Of a DNA stretch of 64,000 bases, positions 38,275-47,756 are shown one piece after another. Position numbers and translations under genes: made by a program. The notes under the pieces are model-generated. The model was not told the origin of the DNA, ran no database searches, and was given only the letters and a program-made list of their open reading frames with translations. The DNA is from Tardiphaga alba (GTDB lineage: Bacteria > Pseudomonadota > Alphaproteobacteria > Rhizobiales > Xanthobacteraceae): contig NZ_CP036498.1 of NCBI RefSeq assembly GCF_018279705.1, positions 2,435,001 through 2,499,000 of the forward strand, written 5' to 3'. The number at the start of each line of letters is the position of its first letter. Position 1 is the first letter of the stretch.

Positions 38275-40197
38275 ATGACGAGTGAAAATGCCACCCCCGC
38301 CGCCGATGCGCCGGTGGATAACGGTCATGGCCATACGACAGCTACGCTCGGTTCGCTCATCGTCGGCAGCATCGGCGTCGTCTATGGCGATATCGGCACC
38401 AGCCCGCTCTACGCCTTCCGCGAAGCGCTGGTGGCCGCCGGCGGCCATCGGGCACCCGGCGTGGGCCATGCGGAGATTCTCGGCGTTCTCTCGCTGATCG
38501 TGTGGGCGCTGATCATCGTCGTGACGATCAAATATGTCGTCATCCTGCTGCGCGCCGACAACAATGGCGAGGGCGGCACGCTGGCGCTGATGGCGCTGGC
38601 GCATCGCGCGGTGGGCGGCAACGGCACCGTGGTGATCATGCTCGGCATCATCGGCGCGGCGCTGTTCTATGGTGACGCGGTGATCACGCCAGCGGTCTCG
38701 GTGCTGTCAGCCATCGAAGGCACCAAGCTCGTCACCAAGGCGTTCGAGCCCTATGTGGTGCCCATCACCATCGTGTTGCTGGTGGCGATCTTTGCGGTGC
38801 AGTCGCACGGCACGGCGAAGGTCGCGATCTTCTTCGGGCCGATCATGTGCCTGTGGTTCTTCGTGATCGCGATCGCCGCTGTGCCGCAGATCATCCAGCA
38901 TCCCGGCGTGCTGGCCGCCTTCAACCCCAGTCATGCCGTCTACTTCATGTTCCACCACGGCATCATCGCCTTCGTGACATTGGGTGCCGTGTTTCTCGCG
39001 GTGACCGGCGCCGAGGCGCTCTATGCGGATCTCGGCCATTTCGGCAAACGGCCGATCCAGCTCGCCTGGTTGTTTCTCGTGTTGCCGTCACTGACCATCA
39101 ACTATTTCGGCCAGGCAGCACTGGTGCTGCGCGATCCCACCGCGCTGGAAAATCCGTTCTATCTGATGTTTCCGGATTGGGCGCTGATCCCGATGGTGGC
39201 GCTCGCGGCCACAGCCACGGTGATCGCCAGCCAGGCGGTCATCACCGGTGCTTATTCACTGACGCGGCAGGCGATCCAGCTCGGCCTGTTGCCGCGCTTC
39301 GAGATCCGCCACACGTCGGAGAGCCATTCCGGCCAGATCTACATCCCACGCGTCAACACGCTGCTGCTGATCGCCGTGATCGTGCTGGTGGTGATGTTCA
39401 AGTCGTCGAGCTCGCTGGCCTCGGCCTATGGCATCTCGGTCACCGGCACCATGGTCGTCACCTCGCTGATGGCCTTCGTGCTGATCTGGAAGGGCTGGAA
39501 GTGGTCGCCGATCCTGGCGGGTGCTTTGATCCTGCCGTTCCTGCTGATCGATCTCACCTTCCTCACGGCGAACCTGCTGAAAGTGTTCGACGGCGGCTGG
39601 GTGCCGCTGGCGGCGGGCGGCGTGATCGTCATGCTGATGTATACGTGGCGCCGCGGCAGCCGGCTGCTGTTCGAGAAATCGCGAAAGCTGGAATTCCCGC
39701 TGGCCGATCTTGTCGCCATGCTGGAGAAGAAGCCGCCGCAGCGCGTGAAAGGCACGGCGGTGTTTCTCACCAGCGATCCCGTCAGCGCGCCGACGGCGCT
39801 GATGCATAGTCTGAAACACTACAAAGTGCTGCACGAGAAGAACGTTATTCTCACCATCGAGACGGCGCCGACGCCGAAAGTGGATATTTCCGAGCGCGTG
39901 CGGATGGAGGAGATCAGCGAGACCTTCTCGAAGATCACGCTGCGCTTCGGCTTCATGGAGTCGCCGAATGTGCCGAAGGCATTGGCGATCGCGCGGAAAA
40001 CCGGTTGGCAGTTCGACATCATGTCGACCTCCTTCTTCCTGTCGCGGAGGGCGCTGAAGCCCGCCGCGCATTCCGGCATGCCGCGCTGGCAGGACCATCT
40101 CTTCATCGGCCTCAGCCGCACCGCCAATGATGCCACCGACTATTTCCAGATCCCGACGGGCAGGGTGGTGGAAGTGGGCACGCAGGTGACGATCTGA
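38275..40197 (+). CDS. kup: Kup-type potassium transporter (copy 2)
   Basis: A 640-residue paralogue of the preceding gene. All Kup landmarks are kept: [73 protein letters not shown]. The C-terminal region ends in the same [18 protein letters not shown] as copy 1, which points to recent duplication or gene conversion at the 3' end. Differences concentrate in the N-terminal 30 residues and the loop between helices 5 and 6. Confidence 0.95.
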   Translation: MTSENATPAADAPVDNGHGHTTATLGSLIVGSIGVVYGDIGTSPLYAFREALVAAGGHRAPGVGHAEILGVLSLIVWALIIVVTIKYVVILLRADNNGEGGTLALMALAHRAVGGNGTVVIMLGIIGAALFYGDAVITPAVSVLSAIEGTKLVTKAFEPYVVPITIVLLVAIFAVQSHGTAKVAIFFGPIMCLWFFVIAIAAVPQIIQHPGVLAAFNPSHAVYFMFHHGIIAFVTLGAVFLAVTGAEALYADLGHFGKRPIQLAWLFLVLPSLTINYFGQAALVLRDPTALENPFYLMFPDWALIPMVALAATATVIASQAVITGAYSLTRQAIQLGLLPRFEIRHTSESHSGQIYIPRVNTLLLIAVIVLVVMFKSSSSLASAYGISVTGTMVVTSLMAFVLIWKGWKWSPILAGALILPFLLIDLTFLTANLLKVFDGGWVPLAAGGVIVMLMYTWRRGSRLLFEKSRKLEFPLADLVAMLEKKPPQRVKGTAVFLTSDPVSAPTALMHSLKHYKVLHEKNVILTIETAPTPKVDISERVRMEEISETFSKITLRFGFMESPNVPKALAIARKTGWQFDIMSTSFFLSRRALKPAAHSGMPRWQDHLFIGLSRTANDATDYFQIPTGRVVEVGTQVTI

Positions 40198-40217
40198 TTG
40201 GACACCAGGCGTCACGG

Positions 40218-40310
40218 CCGTCATTGCGAGGAGCGGTTGCGACGAAGCAATCCAGCCTTCGGTTGCGGCCTTCTGGATTGCTTCGTCGCTGCGCTCCTCG
40301 CAATGACGGG
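40218..40310. repeat. intergenic palindrome, GTCATTGCGAGGAGCG family
   Basis: CCGTCATTGCGAGGAGCG on the left is mirrored by CGCTCCTCGCAATGACGG on the right; an inner arm GACGAAGCAATCCAG pairs with CTGGATTGCTTCGTC. The whole 93 bases could form a long cruciform or RNA hairpin after kup copy 2. Only one copy is in the window. Confidence 0.85.
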
Positions 40311-40413
40311 GACTTGATTTCTGGCCTCCGAAGCGCGAGTTTGGCCCTCGAAAACAGGGGCCGATCCGGCCCCTTCTGATTTGCTCCGGACGCCGGGGTG
40401 CAGGAGGTTTGTG

Positions 40414-40731
40414 GTGGCAGAAGTTCAGGATTTGACCCCCGAGGACGTCGCGCAGGGCATCAAGGACGGCAAGTATCTGCTGGTCGATGTGCGCGAGCCC
40501 AACGAGGTCGAAGTCGAAGCCTATCCGGATTCCGTCGTCGTGCCGCTCTCGACATTCGATCCCGCCGCGATCCCCGATCCAGCCGGCAAGGAGGTCGTGT
40601 TCGCATGCCGCTCCGGCAAGCGCTCGGTGACCGCCTCGCTCGCGGCGCAGGAAGCCGGGCTGCCTTACAACAAGCATCTCGCTGGTGGCATCATCGGCTG
40701 GAAGGCCGCGGGCCTGCCGACGAAAGCCTGA
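40414..40731 (+). CDS. rhodanese-like sulfurtransferase
   Basis: A 105-residue single-domain rhodanese. The GTG at 40414 is chosen for its AGGAGG site six bases upstream; a GTG one codon earlier is too close. VDVREPNEVEVEAYPDSVVVPL is the conserved N-terminal motif, and the active loop CRSGKR begins with Cys65. An aminotransferase follows after seven bases, so the two genes are probably co-transcribed. Confidence 0.88.
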   Translation: MAEVQDLTPEDVAQGIKDGKYLLVDVREPNEVEVEAYPDSVVVPLSTFDPAAIPDPAGKEVVFACRSGKRSVTASLAAQEAGLPYNKHLAGGIIGWKAAGLPTKA

Positions 40732-40738
40732 TCACTCG

Positions 40739-41893
40739 ATGAACAAGATCTTCTCCGAGCTGCCCGTCACCGTCTTCGAGGCGATGTCGCAGCTCTCGCG
40801 CGACAACAACGCCATCAATCTCGGCCAGGGCTTTCCCGATCATCCCGGTCCCGACGATATTCGTCAGGCTGCGGCGGATGCTGTCGTCAACGGATACAAC
40901 CAGTATCCGTCCATGATGGGCATCCCGGAGCTGCGCCAGGCCATCGCCACGCATTATCAGCACTGGCACAAGCTCACGCTCGATCCGATGACCGAAGTGA
41001 TGGTGACCTCGGGCGGCACGGAGGCGCTGACCTCGTCGATCATGTCGGTGGTGCAGCCCGGCGACGAAGTGGTGGTGTTTCAGCCGGCCTATGACAGCTA
41101 TCTGCCGATCATCCGCCAGTGCGGCGGCATCCCGCGTCTCGTCTCGCTGAAGCCGCCGCATTGGCGCCTGACGGAAGAGGACCTGCGCGCCGTCTTCAAC
41201 CACAAGACCCGCGCGGTGCTGTTCAACTCGCCGCTCAATCCCGCCGCCGTCGTCTATCCGCGTGAGGATCTCGAACTGCTGGCGAAGTTCTGTCAGGAGT
41301 TCGACACGATCGCTATTTGTGATGAGGTGTGGGAGCACGTGACGTTCGACGGTCACGAGCACATCCCGCTGATCACGATCCCGGGCATGCGCGACCGCAC
41401 CATCAAGGTCGGCTCGGCGGGCAAGATTTTCTCGCTCACCGGCTGGAAGATCGGTTTTGTCTGCGCGGCGCCACATCTGCTCCGCGTCTGCGCCAAGGTG
41501 CATCAGTTCCTGACATTCACCACGGCGCCGAACCTGCAGGTGGCCGTAGCCTATGGCCTCGGCAAGTCCGACGAATACTTCAAGTCCATGCGCGCCGATC
41601 TCGCACGCAGCCGCGATCGTCTGGCGGCAGGGCTGGAGCGCATCGGTTTCCCGGTGATCAAGTCGCAGGGCACATATTTCCTCACGGTGGACCTGTCGCC
41701 ACTTGGTCTCAACGAGACCGACGAGGACTTCTGCAAGCGCATCGTCACGCAATACAAGGTGGCGGGCATTCCGGTGTCGGCCTTCTATGAGCAGGACAAG
41801 GTGACCTCGGTGGTGCGCTTCTGCTTCGCCAAGAACGACGCCACGCTCGATGCTGCACTAGAGCGGCTGTCGGACGCGGTGCATCGGCGTTAA
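40739..41893 (+). CDS. class I/II PLP aminotransferase
   Basis: A 384-residue PLP enzyme from the ATG at 40739. GGTEALTSS binds the PLP phosphate, and CDEVWEH (Asp195) and GSAGKIFSLTGWKIGF (Schiff-base Lys229) complete the site. INLGQGFPDHPGPDD and the TVFEAMSQLS start resemble kynurenine-oxoglutarate (KAT/CCBL) and methionine-type aminotransferases. The donor substrate is not settled by sequence. Its tight link to a rhodanese might hint at sulfur amino acids; that is inference. Confidence 0.87.
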   Translation: MNKIFSELPVTVFEAMSQLSRDNNAINLGQGFPDHPGPDDIRQAAADAVVNGYNQYPSMMGIPELRQAIATHYQHWHKLTLDPMTEVMVTSGGTEALTSSIMSVVQPGDEVVVFQPAYDSYLPIIRQCGGIPRLVSLKPPHWRLTEEDLRAVFNHKTRAVLFNSPLNPAAVVYPREDLELLAKFCQEFDTIAICDEVWEHVTFDGHEHIPLITIPGMRDRTIKVGSAGKIFSLTGWKIGFVCAAPHLLRVCAKVHQFLTFTTAPNLQVAVAYGLGKSDEYFKSMRADLARSRDRLAAGLERIGFPVIKSQGTYFLTVDLSPLGLNETDEDFCKRIVTQYKVAGIPVSAFYEQDKVTSVVRFCFAKNDATLDAALERLSDAVHRR

Positions 41894-41904
41894 AGGAATC
41901 GATC

Positions 41905-42999
41905 ATGCGCAAGGCGAGACTGGCATTTGCGGCTGCGGCCGCATTGATACTGGCCTCGCCCGCGCAGGCGCAGCAGCGTGTGATCAATTTCTACAACTGG
42001 TCGAACTATATGGCGCCGGGAGTCCTTGAGGACTTCACGAAAGAGACCGGCATCAAGGTCGTCTACGACACGTTCGACGCCAATGAGACGCTGGAGACGC
42101 GTCTGCTCGCCGGAAAGTCCGGCTATGATGTGGTCGTGCCCACTGCTTACTTCCTGCAGCGTCAGATCAAGGCGAAAGTTTTTCAGCCGCTCGACAAGAG
42201 TAAGCTGCCGAACCTCGCCAATGCATGGCCGGAAGTGACAAAGCGGCTCGCGACCTATGATGCCGACAACGCCCATGCGGCCAACTTCATGTGGGGCACC
42301 ACCGGCATCGGCTACAACGTCAAGCAGGTCGCGAAAATCCTCGGACCGGATGCGAAGATCGACAGCTGGGACATCGTGTTCAAGCCGGAGAACCTCGCAA
42401 AATTCAAGGATTGCGGCGTCCACATGCTGGATAGCGCCGACGACATTCTGCCAGCCGCGTTGAACTATCTCGGCCTCGATCCGAATTCGACCAAGGCTCC
42501 CGATCTGGAGAAGGCGGCGGATGTACTCGCCAAAATTCGTCCGAGCGTGCGCAAATTTCACTCCTCCGAATATCTGAACGGCCTCGCCACCGGCGAGATT
42601 TGCCTCGTGATGGGCTGGTCCGGCGACATCATCCAGGCACGTGCGCGGGCGGCGGAGGCGAAAAACGGCGTCGAGATCGGTTACGCGATCCCGAAAGAGG
42701 GCGCGCAGATGTTCTTCGACAACTTTGCCATTCCGGCGGATGCGAAGAACGTCGCCGAGGCCTATGAGCTGATCAACTATCTCTACCGACCGGACGTCGC
42801 AGCGAAGAACTCGAACTATCTCGGCTATGCCAACGGCAATCTCGCCAGCCAGAAGCTGGTGGATGCGAAGATCATCGGCGACAAGACAATTTATCCGGAC
42901 GAGGCGATGCTGGCGAAGTTGTTCATCATCACGGCGCGCGATCCGGCGACACAGCGGGTCATCAACCGGCTGTGGACGAAGGTGAAGACGGGGAAGTGA
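41905..42999 (+). CDS. potF: polyamine ABC transporter substrate-binding protein (PotF-like)
   Basis: A 364-residue periplasmic binding protein with a signal peptide cleaved after AQAQ (about 22). VINFYNWSNYMAPGVLEDF is the classical PotD/PotF N-terminus, and YDVVVPTAYFLQRQIKAKVFQPLDKSKL and FMWGTTGIGYNVKQV continue the match. The ligand is probably putrescine or spermidine. No permease or ATPase genes are next to it, so it must work with components encoded elsewhere. It starts 11 bases after the aminotransferase. Confidence 0.9.
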   Translation: MRKARLAFAAAAALILASPAQAQQRVINFYNWSNYMAPGVLEDFTKETGIKVVYDTFDANETLETRLLAGKSGYDVVVPTAYFLQRQIKAKVFQPLDKSKLPNLANAWPEVTKRLATYDADNAHAANFMWGTTGIGYNVKQVAKILGPDAKIDSWDIVFKPENLAKFKDCGVHMLDSADDILPAALNYLGLDPNSTKAPDLEKAADVLAKIRPSVRKFHSSEYLNGLATGEICLVMGWSGDIIQARARAAEAKNGVEIGYAIPKEGAQMFFDNFAIPADAKNVAEAYELINYLYRPDVAAKNSNYLGYANGNLASQKLVDAKIIGDKTIYPDEAMLAKLFIITARDPATQRVINRLWTKVKTGK

Positions 43000-43005
43000 G
43001 GCTCT

Positions 43006-43096
43006 CGTAGCCCGGGTGGAGCGAAGCGTAACCCGGGGACAGCAGAACCATTTGAAACGCGGGCCCCGGATTGCGCTGCGCTCCATCCGGGCTACG
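43006..43096. repeat. intergenic palindrome, CCGGGCTACG family (copy B)
   Basis: CGTAGCCCGGGTGGAGCG on the left is mirrored by CGCTCCATCCGGGCTACG on the right, with a CGGGGACAG / CCCCGG middle as in copy A (28428). It separates potF from the convergent lpxXL. Confidence 0.85.
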
Positions 43097-43105
43097 CCCT
43101 CGGAG

Positions 43106-44041
43106 CTACCGCCACCTTCTGTGCAGCCACAGCCACTGATCCGGATATTCCCTGATCCAGCCTTCCAGCACCGACGTCACCGCTTGCATGGTGCCGGCGA
43201 TATCCACCTTGCCGTCGGCCGTGCGCACCGGCTTCACTTCCTCGGATAGCTCGATGCGGAAGCGATGGTTCGGCAGGCGGATCACGCGCACGCCATGGAT
43301 CGGGCAATCCACCTGACGCAGCAGGCGCGGCAGCATTGGATTGGCGCGTGTCTTGCGGCCGAAGAAATCCACCTCGGCGCCCTTGGTGAACCACTGATCC
43401 ACTAGCATGGCCACATGCTTGCCCTCGTCGAGCGCATGCGCGAGTTTGACCGGCGCATCGTGGCTGGCGGCAATCAGGTTGCCCATGCTGACCGCACGGA
43501 TGCTCTTGATGGCGCGATCGGCAGCCGCAATGTTCGGTGGGCGATACAGCACCGCCGTGTCGAGCCCATGCGCGACCGCGGCGAGGGCAGGGATCTCCCA
43601 ATTGCCGAGATGGCTCGCAAAGATGAGCGCCGGCTTGCCGTCATCGCGGAGCGCATCGAAAATCTCGCCGGTGCGCTTGGAGAATTCCACATTGCTCGGC
43701 TTGCCGGGATTGGTGACGTCGTAATCCCAGATGCGATCGAGATGCGCGAACTCGGCGCCCATCCGTCCCATATTGTCCCACACGCCGGTGACGATGCGGT
43801 TGATCTCTTCCGGCGACTTTTCGGGAAACGCAGCGACGAGATTCGCGCGCGCGATCTTGTCCTCGCGCAACAGCGGCCCGATCCGGCGGGTGATCTTGCC
43901 GAACAGGTTGGCGGTCTTGACCGGATCGAAATAGCGCGTGGTGCGCAGCAGGCCGATGGTCAGCGCGCCGACGGCGGCTTCGCCTGCCGGCTTCAGGGCG
44001 TCGCGGATGCGCGCCTTGGTGCGAAGCAGCAGGCGGAGCAT
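43106..44041 (-). CDS. lpxXL: lipid A very-long-chain acyltransferase (LpxXL)
   Basis: A 311-residue acyltransferase of the HtrB/LpxL family at the inner membrane. The H-x4-E active-site motif is in FASHLGNWEIPA. The position, last in the acpXL operon and overlapping the dehydrogenase stop by one base (TGATG), identifies it as the enzyme that moves the 27-OH-C28-type chain from AcpXL to lipid A in Hyphomicrobiales. LpxL itself would sit outside such a cluster. Without biochemical data the chain length is inferred. Confidence 0.88.
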   Translation of the reverse strand: MLRLLLRTKARIRDALKPAGEAAVGALTIGLLRTTRYFDPVKTANLFGKITRRIGPLLREDKIARANLVAAFPEKSPEEINRIVTGVWDNMGRMGAEFAHLDRIWDYDVTNPGKPSNVEFSKRTGEIFDALRDDGKPALIFASHLGNWEIPALAAVAHGLDTAVLYRPPNIAAADRAIKSIRAVSMGNLIAASHDAPVKLAHALDEGKHVAMLVDQWFTKGAEVDFFGRKTRANPMLPRLLRQVDCPIHGVRVIRLPNHRFRIELSEEVKPVRTADGKVDIAGTMQAVTSVLEGWIREYPDQWLWLHRRWR

Positions 44042-45062
44042 CAGAAGTGGACGATGATCTTGCCGAACACCTGACGCGTCTCCATGCGCTTCAAGGCGGT
44101 GGCGACATCGTCGAACGGCACTTCGGTATCGATCACGGGCAGCATGCCGTCAGCCATCTTGTCGAGGCTCTCGGAGATGTTGCGCATCGAGGCGCCGAAC
44201 GAGCCGAAGATGCGATATTGCTGCTGGAACAGCTGCATCAGGTTGATTGTCGTCGATGGACCCGAGGTCGAGCCGCAGGTGACCAGACGGCCGCCGCGCT
44301 TCATCACCAGCAGCGAGCCGTTGAACGTGTCGGCGCCGACATGCTCGAACACGACATCGACGCCCTTCTTCTTGGTGATTTTTCGCGTTTCGCCTTCGAA
44401 ACGGTCCTTGCGATAATTGATCACGTAGTCCGCGCCGAGCTTCTTCACGCCCTCGAACTTGCTGTCGTCACCCACGGTGGTGATGACGGTGCAGCCGATC
44501 TTCTTGGCCATCATGATGGCGACGGTGCCGATACCGGAGCCGCCGGCATGGACGAGGATGGTTTCGCCCGGCTGCAGCTTGGCATTGTCGAACAGCATGT
44601 GCTGCACGGTGGAGAAGGCGATCGGCGCGCAGGCGATGTCGCGGAAGCTCAGGCTGTCCGGTGCGGGGATCACGAGGCGCGCCGGCATGTTCATCAGCTC
44701 GCGCGCAAAACCGTCGATATGGAAGCCGTAGAGGCCGCCGACGTTCTCGCAGAAATTATCGCGGCCCTCTTGGCATGCCTTGCAGTGGCCGCAGGTCAGC
44801 GCGCCATACATGGCGACCTTCTGGCCCGGCTTGAAATTGGTGACGCCTTCGCCGACGGCTGCGATCTCGCCCGACGCTTCGGCGCCGATGGTGATCGGCA
44901 GCTTGCGCTTGGCGAACGCCATGCCGCGATAGCCCCAAACGTCGATATGATTGAGGCCGACCGCCTTGACGCGGATCTGCACTTCGCCGGCTGCGGGCGG
45001 CGGGGGCGGGGAACGTCGGCGGTGATGAGCTCGCGTTCAGCAGCAAGATTGAGCGCACGCAT
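44041..45062 (-). CDS. zinc-type alcohol dehydrogenase of the acpXL cluster, frameshifted
   Basis: A medium-chain dehydrogenase/reductase of about 340 residues once corrected. The first 17 or so residues (ATG at 45062, MRALNLAAERELITADV) are in one frame. From QIRVKAVGLNHIDVWGYRG the protein continues in another. The slip lies in a G-rich stretch on the + strand (about 44992-45011), one base short. A GTG at 44982 could start a truncated product. Cofactor motif HAGGSGIGTVAIMMA and cysteines CGHCKACQEGRDNFC (structural zinc) are intact. In the very-long-chain fatty acid cluster this gene is called adh2XL. Confidence 0.85.
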
Positions 45063-45146
45063 ATGCCGCGTCTCCGGGTCTAAGATGTTGATTTCTGAGG
45101 CTTGCGTATCGCCGGTTAACGCCTGAAGGTCAACCGGCGAGCTCCG

Positions 45147-46427
45147 CTATACCGGCTCGCCGGTGAGGATCAGCGAGGCATTTTGCCCGCCGAATCCGAA
45201 CGAATTCGACATCACGGCGGTGACCTTGGCGTCGCGGGCGGTGTTGGGAACCACATCGAACGGAATCGTCGGGTCCGGAACGTCGTAATTGATGGTCGGC
45301 GGAATGCGCTGATGTTCAATCGTCAGCAGCGAGAACACCGCCTCGACGGCGCCGGCGGCCGACAGGGTGTGACCCACCATCGACTTGTTCGACGACACCG
45401 GAACGGTCTTGGCGAGTTCACCGAACACGGTGGAGATCCCCAGATATTCCATCTTGTCGTTTTCCGGCGTGCCGGTGCCGTGGGCATTGATGTAGTCGAT
45501 CTGGTCCACGGTCATGCCGGCATCGATCAGGCCGTTCTTGACGCAGCCGATGATCGGCTTGCCGTCCGGGCTTGAGCGGGTGCGGTGGAAATTGTCGGCG
45601 AGTTCGCCGCAGCCGGCGACGATGCCGAGGATCTTTGCGCCGCGCGCCTTTGCCGATTCCAGGCTCTCCAGCACCAGCGCGCCGGCGCCTTCGGCCATCA
45701 CAAAGCCTTCGCGGTTCTTCGCGAACGGGCGCGAAGCCTTCGAGGGCGTTTCGTTATTGGTAGAGAGAGCCGACAGCAGCGAGAAGCGGATCAGCGCTTC
45801 CGGATTGACTGAACCATCGGTGCCGACGCACAGCGCCGCATCGGCTTCGCCGCGACGGATGGCTTCGACGCCGAGCTGGATCGCAGTCGCGCCCGATGCG
45901 CAGGCGGTGGAGAGCGAGATCGGCGAGCCCTTGGTGCCGAATGTATCGGCGAGCGAGTCGGCCACCGAGCCGAACAGGAAGCGGCGGTGATATTCGGTGA
46001 AGCCGCCGGAGCCGGCGGTGCGCAGCAGCGTGTCGTAATTGATGTCGGTGTTGGCGCCGGCAGCCTTGGCGAGCGCCTGGCGCTGCGGCCATTCCACTTC
46101 GACCGGCGCGACGGCGAGAAACAGCGGGCCGGGGAAGTCACCCTTGGCGCCGATGCCGGCCTGGGCGATCGCTTCTTCCGCAACGAGTTCGCCGAGCTTC
46201 TCGCCGAGATCGGTGGAGGAGAACGGATCGACGTTCAGGAAGTCCACGGTGCCGGCCATCGTCGTCTTCATGCCCTCGATGGGGAAGCGCGTGATGGTGC
46301 GGATGCCGGATTCGCCGGCGGTCAGCTTCTTCCAGTTGTCTTGCTTGCCGGCGCCGAGCGAAGTCGCAACGCCCATGCCGGTGACGACGACGATCGGTCG
46401 GCCGAATTTATCGCGGGTTGCTGACAT
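45147..46427 (-). CDS. beta-ketoacyl-ACP synthase, catalytic member (FabF1XL)
   Basis: A 426-residue condensing enzyme that should elongate the AcpXL-bound chain. The catalytic triad is complete: Cys176 (STACASGA), His316 (NAHGTGTPEND) and His353 (VGHTLSAAG), with Lys348. The N-terminal VVVTGMGVATSLGAG is typical KAS II. It lies 33 bases downstream of the other ketosynthase gene and 84 bases upstream of the dehydrogenase. Confidence 0.93.
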   Translation of the reverse strand: MSATRDKFGRPIVVVTGMGVATSLGAGKQDNWKKLTAGESGIRTITRFPIEGMKTTMAGTVDFLNVDPFSSTDLGEKLGELVAEEAIAQAGIGAKGDFPGPLFLAVAPVEVEWPQRQALAKAAGANTDINYDTLLRTAGSGGFTEYHRRFLFGSVADSLADTFGTKGSPISLSTACASGATAIQLGVEAIRRGEADAALCVGTDGSVNPEALIRFSLLSALSTNNETPSKASRPFAKNREGFVMAEGAGALVLESLESAKARGAKILGIVAGCGELADNFHRTRSSPDGKPIIGCVKNGLIDAGMTVDQIDYINAHGTGTPENDKMEYLGISTVFGELAKTVPVSSNKSMVGHTLSAAGAVEAVFSLLTIEHQRIPPTINYDVPDPTIPFDVVPNTARDAKVTAVMSNSFGFGGQNASLILTGEPV

Positions 46428-46460
46428 CTTTTCTCCGTCGCCTTTGCAGGCCTCTCAAAC

Positions 46461-47663
46461 TTAAATCTTCTCGACCAGCGCCATGCCTTCGCCGCGCCAG
46501 TGGCCGGTCCCGATCACGACAATCTGGGAGGGCGCCTTCGACATTTCAATCTCGGTGCCCGTGGAATCGTTGGGCGCATAGAGCGCGCCGCGCGACAGCG
46601 ACAATGCCGCGAGGCCGATGCCGAGCGGAAACTGCGTCTCCACCGCATGGCCGAACGACGAGCCCGTCGCGCGCACCGGCACATCCGCATGCTTCTTGAG
46701 GAAGCTCAGTTCTTCCGAGGTCGCAGGCTCTGCACCGGTCGCACCGGTGATGACTGCCGTGTCCGCATCGCTGGCGCCGACGGCGGTCCACAGCTTGTCG
46801 AGCGAGACGGTGACTTCGCCGCCGTCCTTGCGACGTACACGATCGGCCACCACGGTCTTCAGCCGTGCAAACGGTTTTGCGCCACGCGCTTCCGCATGGG
46901 CCTTCGACTCGATGACGAGGAAGGCGCCGCCGGAGCCGAGCGCGAAGCCGCTCTTGTCCTTGCGATCCCACACCGACGAATGCTTGTCGCGCAGGTTGAA
47001 GTTGTCGAATTCGTACAGCAGCAGCATGTCCTTGCGCTCGCCATTATGGCCGGCGCCGACAAGGGCGATGTCGCTCTGGCCATCGGCGATACGCGCAAGC
47101 GCGATACGCACCGCATCCACGCCCGCGGCTTCCTCACCCATGAAGGTGCGGGACGAACCGGTGACGCCATGCACGATGGCGATATTGCCGGCAAGCAGGT
47201 TAGAGAGCTGTGCGAGAAAGAGAGTAGGGCGAAGATCGTTGAGCAGCTTCTCGTTCAGATAGCTCGGCGTCGCTGCGCCATGGGCTTCCGAATTGAGGAT
47301 GCTGGAATCGACAGTGAGATCGCGCTCGCCGCCACCGGCCGCGACGATCATGTCCATCTTCGACAGGATGTCCTTGTTGCCCTTCACGCCGGCGGAATCG
47401 AGCGCAAGACCGGCCGCATAGGTGCCGATGCGCTGCCAGGCTTCCATCTGGCGCTGATCCTTCTTGGGGATCTGGGTGTCGTAGCCCACGGGGGACAGGG
47501 GGTGCACGACATAGGGCGCGAAGGTCGTCTCATCGACATTCACGCGCTTCTGATTGAGCGCATCCCAATGCGCATCGGGACCTTCGCCGAGCGACGACAC
47601 GATACCGATGCCGGTGATCCATGCTTCGACCGGTTCGGATACGACGGGACGTGTTTCAGCCAT
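46461..47663 (-). CDS. ketosynthase-like protein lacking the catalytic cysteine (FabF2XL)
   Basis: A 400-residue KAS II fold protein. VEAWITGIGIVSSLGEGPD opens the fold, but where FabF1 has STACASGA this protein reads VTGSSRTFMGEEAAG (Ser170-171 at the Cys site), and the first active-site His motif is replaced by ITGATGAEP. Only the second His survives (SSFGHAVE, His339). It is unlikely to condense acyl chains by itself. By analogy with chain-length-factor partners in polyketide synthases, it may form a heterodimer with FabF1 and set chain length; that is inference. Confidence 0.85.
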   Translation of the reverse strand: MAETRPVVSEPVEAWITGIGIVSSLGEGPDAHWDALNQKRVNVDETTFAPYVVHPLSPVGYDTQIPKKDQRQMEAWQRIGTYAAGLALDSAGVKGNKDILSKMDMIVAAGGGERDLTVDSSILNSEAHGAATPSYLNEKLLNDLRPTLFLAQLSNLLAGNIAIVHGVTGSSRTFMGEEAAGVDAVRIALARIADGQSDIALVGAGHNGERKDMLLLYEFDNFNLRDKHSSVWDRKDKSGFALGSGGAFLVIESKAHAEARGAKPFARLKTVVADRVRRKDGGEVTVSLDKLWTAVGASDADTAVITGATGAEPATSEELSFLKKHADVPVRATGSSFGHAVETQFPLGIGLAALSLSRGALYAPNDSTGTEIEMSKAPSQIVVIGTGHWRGEGMALVEKI

Positions 47664-47748
47664 TGAGCAGTGCCTCGACCGTGAGCGATTCCGCGCTGCC
47701 GGAGAGGCCGGCAGCGCGGTCGATCAGGTAAAAATATGCGCGGTTCAT
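47656..47748 (-). pseudogene. remnant of fabZXL dehydratase, first 30 codons only
   Basis: An ATG eight bases after the acpXL stop opens a 30-codon frame: MNRAYFYLIDRAAGL, then a variable part and LTVEALLNG, then a stop. The pattern M-N-x2-YF-x2-IDR and the EAL element match the N-terminus of FabZ-type dehydratases of this cluster. In other Hyphomicrobiales a full fabZXL sits exactly here. The rest of the gene is absent, and the frame ends in the first codons of the ketosynthase gene, overlapping it by eight bases. It could instead be a small translated linker. Confidence 0.5.
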
Positions 47749-47756
47749 GCCGGGCG

